From positions 1-41,520 of the forward strand of contig CALXKC010000006.1 of assembly GCA_944388775.1 (NCBI GenBank): 41,520 nucleotides of DNA. Direction: 5' to 3'. Below, one piece after another: positions 24,956-33,862 of the stretch. Below the pieces are notes generated by a model. That model ran no database searches. It worked only from the letters and a program-made list of their open reading frames with translations, and was not told the DNA's origin. The translations under genes were made by a program, and so were the position numbers. The stretch comes from an uncultured Clostridia bacterium. GTDB lineage: Bacteria > Bacillota > Clostridia > TANB77 > CAG-508. Positions within the stretch are counted from its first letter, which is position 1; every line of letters starts with the position of its first letter.

Positions 24956-26482
24956 TTAATTCTTCAAATTTCCTAAATCTAGTTCTATGTAGAATTCCAC
25001 ACCATCTTCATGATTTATAACACCATAATTATTTCCATAGTTACTCATAATCGCCCTTACAAAAGACAAGCCTATGCCTGTTCCTCCATCATTTCTATTT
25101 CTTGACTGGTCAATTTTGTAAAATCTATTCCATATTTTTGTCATTTGATCTTCTTCAATTTGTTCTCCTGTATTAAATACTTTTATTCTTACTTTATTCT
25201 TTTCTCTATTTACTTCATTTTCTATTCTAATGCATTTATTTCCATATTTTTCTTCAACATGCTTAATTGCATTTGTCAAATAATTTGTAATTACTTGTTC
25301 TATATAAAAATCATCAGCTACAACAGTTATTTCTTCAGGAGTTTTAAATTCTACAGTTGTTTGTTTTTCATCTAGCATAACTTGTGATTTTCTTACTACT
25401 TCTTTTTCTAATTCAACAATATTAAATTCTTTGTTATTAAATTCTCTTTTACCATACTCTAGTTTCATTAAGTCAAGCAATTCTTTAACAAGTTTGTCCA
25501 TTTTATTTGTCTCATCTAAAATTACTTCAGCATAAAATTTTCTACTTTCTTCATCTGTATTTACATTTTCAAGTAATCCTTCACTATACCCTTGTATTAA
25601 AGCAATAGGAGTTTTTAATTCATGTGATACGTCTGAAATAAAGCTTTTTCTCATTTCATCTATTTTTGATTTTTCTTCAATATCTCTTTCTAATTCATTG
25701 TTTGTTCTTCTTAGTTGTTTGATAGTCTTTTCTAATTTTTCTGACATAGTATTGATACTTTTTCCTAAATTGTTTATTTCTTCTCCTGCATCTGTAATTT
25801 GATATTTATGGCTAAAATCTAAATTAGACATATTTTTTGCTATTTTATTTAACTCTAAAATAGGATCTGTAAATTTTCTAGATACATAGGTAACTATCAC
25901 TGCTGCAATTAGTATTGCAAAACCTGCCATTAAGTATAAAAAGTTGTTAGATATTTTTACACTTTCTTGTATTGATGTTATTGGAATTCTTATATATAGC
26001 AAATATCCATTATCTAATACTGCTGATAATAATATATATGTAACTCCATTATTATTGTCCTTCATTCTTTTAATTGTAAACTTATCACCATTTTCTATTA
26101 CTTCTCCTGAATCTGTGTGAAATCTATTGGTCATCTCACTCATTTCACCTAATGTTGATAAAAAGTCTTTATCAGAAGTATATACATTTATATTTTGGTC
26201 ATTCTTTATTAATATATCAAAATTATTTTTTATAGCAACAGTTTCTAATATTGAGCCAATTGAGTAATCTTCATTTTCTTCATTATTATAATAATTATTT
26301 ACAGTATTATATACATCTTTTAAAGCTCGTGTTTTGCTAAATAAATAGAATTGTCCAAAAACAAAGTTATTTACTAATATTAAAAATAAGATAATTAATA
26401 AAATTACCACAGATAAAGTTATAAATAGCCTAACTCTTACCGATTTCAGTGCTTGTTTTATTCTTTCTATTTTTGTTTTCAT
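24956..26482 (-). CDS. Sensor histidine kinase
   Basis: This 508-residue membrane kinase has a first membrane helix at about 18-41, an extracellular sensor of roughly 140 residues, a second helix near 180-200, then a HAMP linker. The H-box is SDVSHELKTPIALIQGYSEG, with the phospho-accepting His. The ATPase part has NYLTNAIKHV, FNTGEQIEEDQMTKIWNRFYKID and GGTGIGLSFVRAIM. It pairs with the OmpR-type regulator just upstream (44-base gap), forming an operon. The signal sensed cannot be told, though the layout resembles cell-envelope sensors. Confidence 0.95.
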   Translation of the reverse strand: MKTKIERIKQALKSVRVRLFITLSVVILLIILFLILVNNFVFGQFYLFSKTRALKDVYNTVNNYYNNEENEDYSIGSILETVAIKNNFDILIKNDQNINVYTSDKDFLSTLGEMSEMTNRFHTDSGEVIENGDKFTIKRMKDNNNGVTYILLSAVLDNGYLLYIRIPITSIQESVKISNNFLYLMAGFAILIAAVIVTYVSRKFTDPILELNKIAKNMSNLDFSHKYQITDAGEEINNLGKSINTMSEKLEKTIKQLRRTNNELERDIEEKSKIDEMRKSFISDVSHELKTPIALIQGYSEGLLENVNTDEESRKFYAEVILDETNKMDKLVKELLDLMKLEYGKREFNNKEFNIVELEKEVVRKSQVMLDEKQTTVEFKTPEEITVVADDFYIEQVITNYLTNAIKHVEEKYGNKCIRIENEVNREKNKVRIKVFNTGEQIEEDQMTKIWNRFYKIDQSRNRNDGGTGIGLSFVRAIMSNYGNNYGVINHEDGVEFYIELDLGNLKN

Positions 26483-26526
26483 TTTAACTTCGTCCCTTTC
26501 ATAGCCAAATAGATTTAAATATTAAG

Positions 26527-27204
26527 CTATTTTACTTCAAATTTGTAGCCTACTCCTCTCATGGTTTTTATATATTTACCTTTTTTACCTAATTTATGGC
26601 GTATTTTCTTTATATGACTATCTATTGTTCTTGAATCGCCATAATAATCATAATTCCATACATTATTCAATATTTTATCGCGTGATAAAGCAATATCTTT
26701 GTTTTCTACGAGATATGTTAATAATTCATATTCTCTAAGACTAAGTTCTATTGGCTTTCCATCTACTTTTACTGTTCTTCCTTCTTTATCAATTTCTATT
26801 CCGCCATAATCTTTTACATCTCTTATATCTGGAGCAGTTCTTTTCAAAATTGCTTCAACTCTTGCAACTAATATTTTAGGACTAAATGGTTTTGATATAT
26901 ATTCATCAACACCCAATTCAAATCCAAATAATTCATCTTGTTCTTCTCCTCTTGCTGTTAACATGATTATTGGAACCTTTGAAGTTTGACGAATTTGTCT
27001 TAAAACTGACCATCCATCTAATTTAGGCATCATTACATCTAGCAATATTAATGATATTTTGTTTTGATTTGCTTCGAAAACTTCTAATGCTTTTTCTCCA
27101 TCTTCTGCTTCTAATGTGTTATATCCTTTTGCTGTTAAGAAGTCCTTTATTAATTTTCTCATTCTTGCTTCATCATCTACAATTAAAATACAATCATTAA
27201 TCAT
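26527..27204 (-). CDS. OmpR-family response regulator
   Basis: This 225-residue DNA-binding regulator has a receiver domain (about 4-118) with the acidic pair D10-D11, the phosphorylated D56 in LLLDVMMPKLDG, and SKPFSPK with the conserved Lys. A winged-helix domain (about 130-224) ends in RTIDSHIKKIRHKLGKKGKYIKTMRGVGYKF, typical for the family. AAGGAATGAGG precedes the ATG. It is the first gene of the pair with the histidine kinase. Targets are not identifiable from the window. Confidence 0.96.
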   Translation of the reverse strand: MINDCILIVDDEARMRKLIKDFLTAKGYNTLEAEDGEKALEVFEANQNKISLILLDVMMPKLDGWSVLRQIRQTSKVPIIMLTARGEEQDELFGFELGVDEYISKPFSPKILVARVEAILKRTAPDIRDVKDYGGIEIDKEGRTVKVDGKPIELSLREYELLTYLVENKDIALSRDKILNNVWNYDYYGDSRTIDSHIKKIRHKLGKKGKYIKTMRGVGYKFEVK

Positions 27205-27304
27205 TTTAACCTCATTCCTTTTTATTTATTTTATACACATTCGATTTTACGTAATATTATACTTCAAATTTATGTCTAAATTGTGAATTTTCTATATCAA
27301 TTTG

Positions 27305-27334
27305 AAAAGAGAGTATCTTTTATGATACTCTTTT
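27305..27334 (-). terminator. Terminator of mscS
   Basis: GAGTATC (27311-27317) and GATACTC (27324-27330), extended by A-T and G-T pairs, separate the channel gene from the two-component operon. Confidence 0.65.
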
Positions 27335-27360
27335 GTTGTATTTTTAACATATTTGAATTT

Positions 27361-28425
27361 TTAACTTCTAACATATACATTTTGTGTATCATATGCTACC
27401 TTTATATGCTCTTCTTCTAATATCTTCATTAATTTATAATTTATATCTTCACATTCAGCTAAATAACTATCATATCCAACTGAATCTGTATATGTGTATA
27501 TTAACATATTTATTCCTTCTTCATTTATATTATCAAATCTTACAATTGTTTCTTCATCTAAAATATTTTCTCTTTCATGTAGCATTTTTTCAACTTTTTG
27601 TTTCAATATTTGTAATTTTTCTACTGATGTTCCTAATTCTATTCTTAAATTCACTTTATATCTTCTTCGTTCCATTTTACTCCAATTTATTACTGCAGAA
27701 TCTGCAATTTTTGAATTTGGCACATTTAGGATTGAATTTTCAAATGTTCTAATTCTTGTAGTTCTAAATGTAATATCTTCTATTGTTCCTTCATATGAAT
27801 CCATTTGAATCCAGTCACCTACATTAAATGGTTTATCTAAAAATATCACAAAACCTCCAAATAGGTTTTTAGCCGTATCTTGGGCAGCTAAAGTTACTAT
27901 TACTCCACCTATTCCTAATCCAGCAATTAATCCAGTTAAATCTATTCTAAGTAATGCTAAAACTATAAAAACTGTAATTATATATATAATTGCTCTTACT
28001 ATTTTTAAAATAAATTCAAGTGTTGTATCATCTATTTGTCTTTTAGATTGTTTCCTCATTTTAGATACTAATGATGACTTTATTGTAAAGCTCTTTGCAA
28101 GTCCTATTGCAAATGCAATTACACTTACTATTTCAAATGCAATTGTGACATATCCCATTACCTCTTGATTTAAATTTAAAGGTTTCTTTAAAAATAGAAC
28201 TGCTAAATAAATTCCTAAAATTATAAAAAATACTTTTAATGGGCTATAAAATGCACTTTCTCTTATATCTTTAGCTTTTTTAGATTTTAATTTAAACATT
28301 CTAATAATTGCATATGCAATTGTTGAGCTAAATATTCTAAATACTATTATTATTCCTATTGCTATTATTATATCTAATATTTCCAATGATGTAATGCTAT
28401 TTATAAAATCATTAAATTGCTCCAT
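27361..28425 (-). CDS. MscS-family mechanosensitive channel
   Basis: This 354-residue protein belongs to the small-conductance mechanosensitive channel family, which releases solutes on osmotic downshock. Four hydrophobic segments occur: about 15-35, 62-82, 92-112 and 145-165. The pore helix region GLIAGLGIGGVIVTLAAQDTAKNLFGGFVIFLDKPFNVGDWI is the family signature, followed by the beta domain (EDITFRTTRIRTFENSILNVPNSKI) and an alpha/beta C-terminus. It has one more helix than E. coli MscS. No clear ribosome binding site beyond AGTTGGAC was seen, but homology fits this start. Confidence 0.93.
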   Translation of the reverse strand: MEQFNDFINSITSLEILDIIIAIGIIIVFRIFSSTIAYAIIRMFKLKSKKAKDIRESAFYSPLKVFFIILGIYLAVLFLKKPLNLNQEVMGYVTIAFEIVSVIAFAIGLAKSFTIKSSLVSKMRKQSKRQIDDTTLEFILKIVRAIIYIITVFIVLALLRIDLTGLIAGLGIGGVIVTLAAQDTAKNLFGGFVIFLDKPFNVGDWIQMDSYEGTIEDITFRTTRIRTFENSILNVPNSKIADSAVINWSKMERRRYKVNLRIELGTSVEKLQILKQKVEKMLHERENILDEETIVRFDNINEEGINMLIYTYTDSVGYDSYLAECEDINYKLMKILEEEHIKVAYDTQNVYVRS

Positions 28426-28476
28426 TAATAGTCCAACTCCAATCTTTTTCTAATACTTTATTTTCATATTTCAAAA

Positions 28477-28604
28477 TAATTCAAACAAGAATTAGTATAT
28501 TGCTAGGCGAAGATAGTTATTAATTTATGAGGCGTACTATTTGTACGTTGATTAAATTAATAACTATCTTCAACGACGCAAGATGCTGATTATTGTTTGA
28601 ATTA
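28477..28604. repeat. Nested palindrome type B, copy 2 (rpoD-mscS gap)
   Basis: The outer arms TAATTCAAACAA (28477-28488) and TTGTTTGAATTA (28593-28604) continue inward with G-T pairs. The inner arms 28509-28527 and 28553-28571 are 19 bases and perfect. The cap is GGCGTAC-TATTT-GTACG, like copy 1 at 2886. The joints are AGGC on the left and AACGACG on the right. It ends three bases before the rpoD stop codon. Confidence 0.7.
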
Positions 28605-28607
28605 GCC

Positions 28608-30071
28608 TTAGCCCATGTAGTCACGCAACTTCTTACTCCTACTAGGATGTCTCAACTTTCTCAAAGCCTTAGCCTCAATCTGTCTAATTCTCTCACGAGT
28701 AACCTCAAATTCACGTCCAACCTCTTCCAAAGTTCTAGCCTTACCATCTTCTAGTCCAAATCTTAATTTTAAAACTTTAGCTTCTCTAGGTGTTAAAGTA
28801 TTCATTACTTCTTCTAATTGTTCTTTTAACAATGTATATGCTGCTGAATCATGTGGTTCTGGGCTATCTTCATCTTGAATAAAGTCACCTAAATGGCTAT
28901 CATCCTCTTCACCAATTGGTGTTTCCAAAGATACTGGATCTTGTGCTATTTTTTGAATTTCCATTACTTTTTCTACTGGCATTTCCATTTCAGCTGCAAT
29001 TTCTTCTGGGGTTGGTTCTCTTCCCATTTGTTGTAAAAGATGTCTTGATGTTCTAATTAATTTATTAATTGTTTCTACCATATGAACTGGTATACGAATT
29101 GTTCTTGCTTGGTCTGCTATCGCTCTTGTTATTGCTTGTCTAATCCACCATGTTGCATAAGTACTAAATTTAAATCCTTTTGTATAGTCAAATTTTTCTA
29201 CTGCCTTAATTAATCCCATATTTCCTTCTTGTATTAAATCTAAGAATAACATCCCTCTACCAACATATTTTTTAGCTATACTTACTACTAATCTTAAGTT
29301 TGATTCTGCTAATTTTTGTTTTGCTTCTTCATCACCTTTTAGTATTCTTTTTGCTAGATCTAGTTCTTCATCATATGTTAAAAGTGGGATTCTTCCAATT
29401 TCTCTTAGATACATTCTAACAGGATCGTCTACATTTATTCCTTCATAACTTGTATCTGTAATTTCATCTAATTTTAAATCTTCTACTTCTTTTAAATCTT
29501 CTATATCTGGTTCTTCGTCTAAATCGTCGTTTAATAAATCCACTCCTAATTCTTCAAAAGCATCAAATACTTTATCAATTTGGTCTGGATTTACATCATC
29601 TAATTCAGAAGCCAAATCACCTATGGTGATTGTTCCTTTTTCTTTAGCCTTTTTTAAAATATTATTTACTTTTTCATTTTTTAATGCATCATCATCTTTT
29701 TCTTCATTTTTTGTATCACCATTTTTTTCTTCTGCTAAATTTGGCTCTTTGTCTTGTTTTTCATTTTCCTTTTCTTTTTCATGTTCTACCGCTTTTTTCT
29801 TTGCTATTTTTCTTGCTTTTTCCATTTTTTCTATTTTTTCACTGTTATTTGTTTTTTTGCTATCTTGTTTTTTCTCTGCCTTATTTTTTTTCTCTACTTT
29901 GTCTGTGCTTTTTTTATCTTCTTTTTTTGTTTCATCCTTTTTCTTTGCTGTTTCTTTTTTAGTAGTTTCTTTCTTTACTTCACTTTTCTTTTCTTTTTTT
30001 GTTGTATCTTTTTTGGCTTTTGTTGTCTTTTTTTCTTCAATTTCACTTAATTCTTCTTTTTTCTTTGCCAT
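28608..30071 (-). CDS. rpoD: Primary sigma factor RpoD with Lys/Glu-rich N-terminus
   Basis: This ~487-residue protein is the housekeeping sigma-70 factor (SigA) that recognises the TTGACA/TATAAT promoters seen throughout the window. The first ~130 residues are a low-complexity Lys/Glu/Ser run, replacing or extending region 1. [16 protein letters not shown] opens region 1.2. Region 2 has [61 protein letters not shown]. Region 4 has [31 protein letters not shown] use the ATG at 30071 (MAKKKEE), since AAAGGA abuts the ATG at 30083. It follows dnaG by about 40 bases, the classic macromolecular synthesis operon order without rpsU. Confidence 0.97.
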   Translation of the reverse strand: MAKKKEELSEIEEKKTTKAKKDTTKKEKKSEVKKETTKKETAKKKDETKKEDKKSTDKVEKKNKAEKKQDSKKTNNSEKIEKMEKARKIAKKKAVEHEKEKENEKQDKEPNLAEEKNGDTKNEEKDDDALKNEKVNNILKKAKEKGTITIGDLASELDDVNPDQIDKVFDAFEELGVDLLNDDLDEEPDIEDLKEVEDLKLDEITDTSYEGINVDDPVRMYLREIGRIPLLTYDEELDLAKRILKGDEEAKQKLAESNLRLVVSIAKKYVGRGMLFLDLIQEGNMGLIKAVEKFDYTKGFKFSTYATWWIRQAITRAIADQARTIRIPVHMVETINKLIRTSRHLLQQMGREPTPEEIAAEMEMPVEKVMEIQKIAQDPVSLETPIGEEDDSHLGDFIQDEDSPEPHDSAAYTLLKEQLEEVMNTLTPREAKVLKLRFGLEDGKARTLEEVGREFEVTRERIRQIEAKALRKLRHPSRSKKLRDYMG

Positions 30072-30110
30072 CCTTATTATCATTCCTTTCTCAAGTTCTA
30101 TCCTTTATTC

Positions 30111-31892
30111 CTATTTTAACTTTGATATTTGAATAATTACATTATTTAATTCTTGTCCTAAAGTATTTCTCTTTGTTGCATCTGTCTCATTTTCCATAAG
30201 TTCTACAAGTTCAAATTTTCTACTAGTTAATTTATCTTTTTCATAACTTTTAATTATATCATCAATTGCTTTTTCCATATCATCTATTTCATAATCATCT
30301 GCCATTATTTCTGTTATTCTTCCTTGTTCTTCCTCATTTAAGTTATCTATAATCCCATTAATATTACTATTTCCTTTTCTGAGTTCTTCATACAATTTTT
30401 GAGCAATATTTTTATTTATATTATCCTTGAAATCTTCTACTTTTATATTTTTTTCTATTATTTCAAAAAAACTTAATTCTCCAGTTAGAAGTATTGATAA
30501 TATAGTATTTTCTCTTCTCTTAATTGTTCCAGATACTTGTTGTTTATTTTCAGTATGCTTAATAACTGGCTTTGCTTTTTCTAGTATTTTTTCACTTTTA
30601 GAACTATTATATGTAAGCTTATTCACTTCTGCATATATTGCTTCTTTTGATATTTCATATTCTTTTGCAATTTTTTCAATGTACACTTCTCTTTCAATAC
30701 TATTGTCAATTTTTGCTATAAGTTTTGCAATTTCATTTAAAAACTTAATTTTGTCATTTACATTTTCTAGATTTAAATTTTTCTTTAATACTTTAACTTT
30801 AAATTCTACCACTGATAATGCCTTATCTATTAAATTTTTAAATCTCGCATTTCCATATTTTACAATATACTCATCCGGATCTTTTGCACCATCCATTTGT
30901 AATACTCTTATATCACATCCCATATCTTGTAATATGTCTAATGCTCTTATTTTGGCATTAAGTCCTGCTTCATCTGAATCAAAACTTAAAATTATTTGGT
31001 CTGCATTTTTTCTTAGTAACCATCCTTGTTGTTGTGTTAATGCTGTTCCTAGTGGTGCTACTACATTTGTTATTCCTCTTTGATGTAATGAAATAACATC
31101 CATATATCCTTCCACAATTAACAATTGCTTTAAATGTCCTTGTTTTTTTGCAACATTTAGTCCAAATAAAGTTCTTCCTTTACTATATGCTACATTTTCT
31201 GGTGAATTTATGTATTTTGGCTTAGAGTCATCTAAAACTCTTCCTCCAAAAGCAATAACTTTTCCTCTTGCATCACAAATTGGAAACATTAAACGGTTCC
31301 TATATCTATCAATATATTGTCCTCTATCATTTTTATTAACTAAACCAGATTCTAGTATTTCAGGCTCTTCAAATCCTTCTTTTTTTAATTTATGATATAG
31401 TTCATCAAACTTTCCTGAATATCCGATTTTAAATGATATTAATGTTTCATTTGTCAATTTTCTCTTTTTTATGTACTCTTGAGCAATTTTTGACTCTGGA
31501 AGATATAAATTTTCGTGATAAAAATTTGCTGCTACTTCATTTACTTTTAGTACTTTACTTTTTAATATTTCTTTTGCTGTGTCAACATTATTTTCTAAAG
31601 TTGGTAACTGTATATTTGCTCTTTCGGCTAAAGTTTGAACCGCTTCTACAAAGCTGATTCCTTCTATTTTCATTAAAAAAGTAAATACATTTCCTCCAAC
31701 TCCGCATCCAAAGCAATGAAATATTTGTTTATCTGGTGAAACTGAAAATGAAGGTGATTTTTCATTGTGGAATGGGCATAATCCAAAGTAGTTTCTTCCA
31801 CTTCTTTTTAAATGCACATATTGTGATATTATATCTACTATGTCATTTGATTGTCTAACTTCTTCTATAATTTCATCACTATATCGTGGCAT
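30111..31892 (-). CDS. dnaG: DNA primase
   Basis: This 593-residue enzyme makes RNA primers at the replication fork. The N-terminal zinc finger is CPFHNEKSPSFSVSPDKQ then HCFGCG. The RNA polymerase core has GRVLDDSKPKYINSPE. The TOPRIM part has LLIVEGYMDVISLHQRG with the catalytic Glu, and SFDSDEAG with the acidic metal ligands. The C-terminal ~150 residues correspond to the helicase-binding domain. AAAGGAAGG precedes the ATG. It is upstream of rpoD on the same strand. Full length for Firmicutes. Confidence 0.97.
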   Translation of the reverse strand: MPRYSDEIIEEVRQSNDIVDIISQYVHLKRSGRNYFGLCPFHNEKSPSFSVSPDKQIFHCFGCGVGGNVFTFLMKIEGISFVEAVQTLAERANIQLPTLENNVDTAKEILKSKVLKVNEVAANFYHENLYLPESKIAQEYIKKRKLTNETLISFKIGYSGKFDELYHKLKKEGFEEPEILESGLVNKNDRGQYIDRYRNRLMFPICDARGKVIAFGGRVLDDSKPKYINSPENVAYSKGRTLFGLNVAKKQGHLKQLLIVEGYMDVISLHQRGITNVVAPLGTALTQQQGWLLRKNADQIILSFDSDEAGLNAKIRALDILQDMGCDIRVLQMDGAKDPDEYIVKYGNARFKNLIDKALSVVEFKVKVLKKNLNLENVNDKIKFLNEIAKLIAKIDNSIEREVYIEKIAKEYEISKEAIYAEVNKLTYNSSKSEKILEKAKPVIKHTENKQQVSGTIKRRENTILSILLTGELSFFEIIEKNIKVEDFKDNINKNIAQKLYEELRKGNSNINGIIDNLNEEEQGRITEIMADDYEIDDMEKAIDDIIKSYEKDKLTSRKFELVELMENETDATKRNTLGQELNNVIIQISKLK

Positions 31893-31976
31893 TTTTACCT
31901 TCCTTTCCTTTTTTCAATATACATATTTATATTATTCGACGCATTTGACATAAATTCCTTCTTATTACTAAAAAAA

Positions 31977-32001
31977 TTGTCAAGTTTTTAAAAATTGACA
32001 A
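31977..32001. repeat. Inverted repeat upstream of dnaG
   Basis: TTGTCAA (31977-31983) and TTGACAA (31995-32001) are exact complements with an A/T centre. It could be an operator for the dnaG-rpoD operon. It contains TTGACA-like words, but I found no -10 at proper spacing on either strand. Confidence 0.4.
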
Positions 32002-32040
32002 CTTTTATTGTATTTTTTCTTAATCACTACCATAGTCTAT

Positions 32041-32209
32041 TAACTATAAAAATTTATTAAATTTCGAATGCGATTGAAATGCTTGTAGCCATTCTTAATA
32101 TAAAATAAATGAGGAAGCGCGATGAAAGTAGCGAGAGGCTCGTTTATTTTATATTTAGAATGGCTAAAGTGTGAAATGAAGCCGAGAAATAAAATAATTT
32201 TTATAGTTA
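32041..32209 (+). repeat. Nested palindrome type A, copy 3
   Basis: The outer arms are 32041-32054 and 32196-32209, 14 bases perfect and then imperfect. The inner arms 32087-32109 and 32143-32165 are 23 bases with the single T-T mismatch inside TTCTTAA opposite TTTAGAA. The left joint has TTTCGAATGCGATTGAAAT and the right joint GAAGCCGAGAAAT. The cap differs from the other copies. The right outer arm includes the stop codon of the alarmone synthetase gene. Confidence 0.85.
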
Positions 32210-32875
32210 GTTATTTAACAACATCATTCTATTATCTAATTTTTGAATTGCCTTTGCACAATTCACCCATTCCTTTGATGATTTTTTATCTATTTCTTCT
32301 TCTGGTTTATATTTCATTTTATGTTCAAGACTAGCCCAGAAATCCATTGCAATTGTTCTTATTTGAATTTCTACTTTAACATATACTATGTTTTGTGATA
32401 AAGTTACTGGCACTTCAACTATTAAATGATAGCTTGAATATCCACTTTCTTTAGGATGTGTCACATAATCTTTTTCTGTAATTATATTTATTCCTGGCAA
32501 TTTTTTAACTAAATTTCTAATTGAAAATATATCTTTTTTTAAAGGACATATTATTCTTACTCCTGCGATGTCATTAATATTTTCTATCATTTCACGATAA
32601 TTAAGTTCTAAATTTCTCTTTTTCATTTTTTGTATTATACTTTCAGGCTTTTTTATTCTTGTGTTTATATGGTCTATTAAGTCATAATTATAGAATAATT
32701 TAAATTCATCTTGTATTATTTCTATTTTTGTTTTTAATTCTTTAATTGCTATTGAATAAATAAACATTAATTTTTCAAATGTTTTATCATCTTCTTTTAA
32801 TTCTTTGTTATAGTCTAAAAAGTTTTTTATTTCCATCAGGTCTGTTGGTTCTTCTTTATTTTTCTTTCTTTTCAT
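32207..32875 (-). CDS. Small alarmone synthetase, RelQ type
   Basis: This 222-residue single-domain RelA/SpoT synthetase makes (p)ppGpp from ATP and GTP or GDP. It lacks the hydrolase and C-terminal domains. Family features are HINTRIKKPESIIQKMKKR, the substrate loop NDIAGVRIICPLKKDIFSI, KESGYSSYHLIVEV and EIQIRTIAMDFWASLEHKMKYK. GAAAGGGTGA precedes the ATG. The gene stands alone, and its stop lies inside the outer arm of a type A element. It likely helps in envelope or starvation stress, as RelQ does in Bacillus. Confidence 0.92.
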   Translation of the reverse strand: MKRKKNKEEPTDLMEIKNFLDYNKELKEDDKTFEKLMFIYSIAIKELKTKIEIIQDEFKLFYNYDLIDHINTRIKKPESIIQKMKKRNLELNYREMIENINDIAGVRIICPLKKDIFSIRNLVKKLPGINIITEKDYVTHPKESGYSSYHLIVEVPVTLSQNIVYVKVEIQIRTIAMDFWASLEHKMKYKPEEEIDKKSSKEWVNCAKAIQKLDNRMMLLNN

Positions 32876-33049
32876 TTACTTCACCCTTTCTAGGTTTTTG
32901 TTTTTTTCATTTGCTATATTTTACATTTCCTAGTTATTATATTTTTCTGTTTTTTGATTTATGCATATGTTATCCAAATTTTGTTATCAAAAAATAGTTT
33001 AAATGTGTTTTTTAGGTGAAAAATGTTTTAATATTTTATTAAGAAATTT

Positions 33050-33079
33050 TAAAAGTTTCAGTTTAGTCTGAAACTTTTA
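33050..33079 (-). terminator. Terminator overlapping the HEPN stop codon
   Basis: TAAAAGTTTCAG (33050-33061) pairs perfectly with CTGAAACTTTTA (33068-33079). The last three bases are the stop codon of the HEPN gene. Confidence 0.75.
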
Positions 33080-33475
33080 TATTTTTTCGCTTATATATTT
33101 TTCTGCATTTTCAATCATCATTTTAGCAGTATCGATTTGCATCTTACTTTCTTCTTTAGTTACAATATAGAAATCCACATAATCGCTTTTTTCTCTAAAA
33201 AATCTAGCTTCGTTAACTCTTTTTCCTAATTCTCTTGAAAAAACGTTTTTACTTATATATTCTTTATTAAAATATGCTATTACAGATGAGTGCTTTTTAA
33301 AATCTGTTTGCTCTAATGCTAATATTGCTTTTATGGCATGAAATATTGAATAATATGCTCTATTATTCGCTCCTTTAAATTTATTGATGGCAAATAACGC
33401 TTCAGCTTCTTCAAGATTTTCTTTTGCTTGTTCTATTCTATATTGAGCTAATACCTTTATATCATTATTATCCAT
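33077..33475 (-). CDS. HEPN domain protein, likely toxin of a HEPN/MNT pair
   Basis: This 132-residue all-alpha HEPN protein has the RNase-type motif R39-x6-H46 in NNRAYYSIFHAIKAIL. In HEPN/MNT systems the HEPN partner is usually an RNase toxin, neutralised by AMP addition from the MNT partner. The start overlaps the end of the nucleotidyltransferase gene by eight bases, so the two are co-translated. The ATG lacks a strong site of its own, which fits coupling. Confidence 0.88.
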   Translation of the reverse strand: MDNNDIKVLAQYRIEQAKENLEEAEALFAINKFKGANNRAYYSIFHAIKAILALEQTDFKKHSSVIAYFNKEYISKNVFSRELGKRVNEARFFREKSDYVDFYIVTKEESKMQIDTAKMMIENAEKYISEKI

Positions 33476-33812
33476 TTAATAAAACTCCTTCATTTTCGAT
33501 ATTTTTATAAAATGACATATATTTTCTTCTATTTTCGTAATTTTTGATATTTTCTATAATTGGAGATAATAAAATATCGTACTGCAAATCTAAATCATAG
33601 CTATAGTCAATTACTTTTTTCTCCAATTCTTTTATTTTTTCTTCTTTTGAATCTACTAATATCATAATATCTATGTCGCTTATTTCTCCATCTTTGTTTT
33701 GTTCGTTTCTTGCATATGATCCATATAAAATTACCTTTTTTAAATCTTTTCCTATTATCTTTAATAAGCCTTTTACATATTCTTCAAGAATATTTTTAAT
33801 AGTATTTGACAT
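33468..33812 (-). CDS. MNT-type nucleotidyltransferase, likely antitoxin
   Basis: This 114-residue minimal nucleotidyltransferase has G31-S32 in LYGSYARNE and the metal pair D46-x-D48 in SDIDIMILVD, with a third acidic residue likely in the LDLQYDI strand. The gap between GS and DxD is 13 residues, somewhat longer than the common form. AAAGGAGG precedes the ATG. It is first in the two-gene unit with the HEPN protein. Confidence 0.88.
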   Translation of the reverse strand: MSNTIKNILEEYVKGLLKIIGKDLKKVILYGSYARNEQNKDGEISDIDIMILVDSKEEKIKELEKKVIDYSYDLDLQYDILLSPIIENIKNYENRRKYMSFYKNIENEGVLLNG

Positions 33813-33862
33813 TGTATCCTCCTTTCTTTATTTTTCTTAATTTTTCATTTTTATAGTGTACT

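Noticed and set aside
29623..30132. Long open frames opposite the 5' part of rpoD
   Set aside because: They are the antisense of Lys/Glu-rich codons, giving Phe/Ser-rich translations with no ribosome site or family signal.
31977..32023. Promoter inside the inverted repeat upstream of dnaG
   Set aside because: TTGACA words are present on both strands, but no acceptable -10 occurs at 16-18 bases.
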